Positions 5,922 through 5,994 of a DNA stretch of 5,994 nt are shown here, one piece after another. The notes beneath the pieces were generated by a model. It worked only from the letters and a program-made list of their open reading frames with translations. It had not been told where the DNA came from and did no database searches. Both the position numbers and the translations under genes were made by a program. Where the stretch lies: positions 1 through 5,994 of the forward strand of contig CAMWPF010000101.1 of the NCBI GenBank assembly GCA_947176045.1, in the 5' to 3' direction. Numbering within the stretch: the stretch's first letter is position 1; each line of letters starts with the position of its first letter. Source of the stretch: an uncultured Treponema sp. (GTDB taxonomy: Bacteria; Spirochaetota; Spirochaetia; Treponematales; Treponemataceae).

Positions 5922-5930
5922 CAGTGCATT

Positions 5931-5994
5931 GTGTTGATTCGATATGGTACGGACAAAAACGGCAGGCCTGTCAAGAAAGCCGTTGTGTATACGA
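5931..5994 (+). CDS. Probable start of a gene running off the right edge (partial)
   Basis: From GTG at 5931 (or TTG at 5934) an open frame runs to the window end and reads Leu-Ile-Arg-Tyr-Gly-Thr-Asp-Lys-Asn-Gly-Arg-Pro-Val-Lys-Lys-Ala-Val-Val-Tyr-Thr, a plausible protein N-terminus. It lies three bases past the expected transcription start of the strong promoter, so the message would be leaderless or nearly so; no ribosome site is visible. An overlapping frame from ATG at 5944 also stays open but reads less like a protein. The KNGRPVKKAVVYT stretch faintly recalls the N-terminus of spirochaete poly(A)-polymerase/tRNA-nucleotidyltransferase proteins, but this is memory only and too short to trust. 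Confidence 0.4.
   Translation, partial: MLIRYGTDKNGRPVKKAVVYT

Noticed and set aside
1..5994. Search for CRISPR arrays, transposase ends, tRNA or toxin-antitoxin pairs
   Set aside because: By eye I found no regularly spaced direct repeats, no insertion-sequence ends with target duplications, no cloverleaf, and no pair of small adjacent genes.

Overview
The window looks like a GC-rich stretch of a spirochaete chromosome, most likely a Treponema or close relative. The main evidence is the leftmost gene, whose product has the layout of the P83/100 antigen family (signal peptide, globular N-domain, long Glu/Gln/Ala/Lys coiled coil, beta-rich C-domain), a family known chiefly from Borrelia and Treponema. 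Genes are tightly packed. I see no transposase, integrase, CRISPR array, tRNA or rRNA.

The left three quarters is a minus-strand block, read right to left. First comes an iron-sulfur, TrmA/RlmD-type RNA uracil-5-methyltransferase (4845 to 3628). Next is an exported PQQ-like beta-propeller protein with a helical C-terminal domain, most likely starting at a GTG at 3622 and translationally coupled to the methyltransferase. After a 107-base AT-rich gap comes the P83/100 family protein (1715 to 69), closed by a clear intrinsic terminator at 22-43. The gap holds two perfect palindromes whose centres are exactly 30 bp apart and which overlap the likely promoter of the P83/100 gene, so that gene may be separately controlled.

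The right quarter is on the plus strand. A divergently transcribed monoacylglycerol-lipase-like alpha/beta hydrolase starts at 4883 (not at the in-frame ATG at 4757) and ends at 5836. It is served by an extended -10 promoter lying inside the first codons of the methyltransferase, and is followed by a strong hairpin terminator. Past this terminator is a near-consensus sigma-70 promoter and the probable first codons of another plus-strand gene that runs off the right edge.

Functionally this is a mix of housekeeping (RNA modification, lipid ester hydrolysis) and envelope biology. The two adjacent exported proteins both carry propeller-like beta repeats, and their pairing is the most suggestive feature. 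I found no convincing new defence, mobile or RNA system. The items most worth checking are the paired operators, the two-protein envelope unit and the very short leaders of two transcripts.
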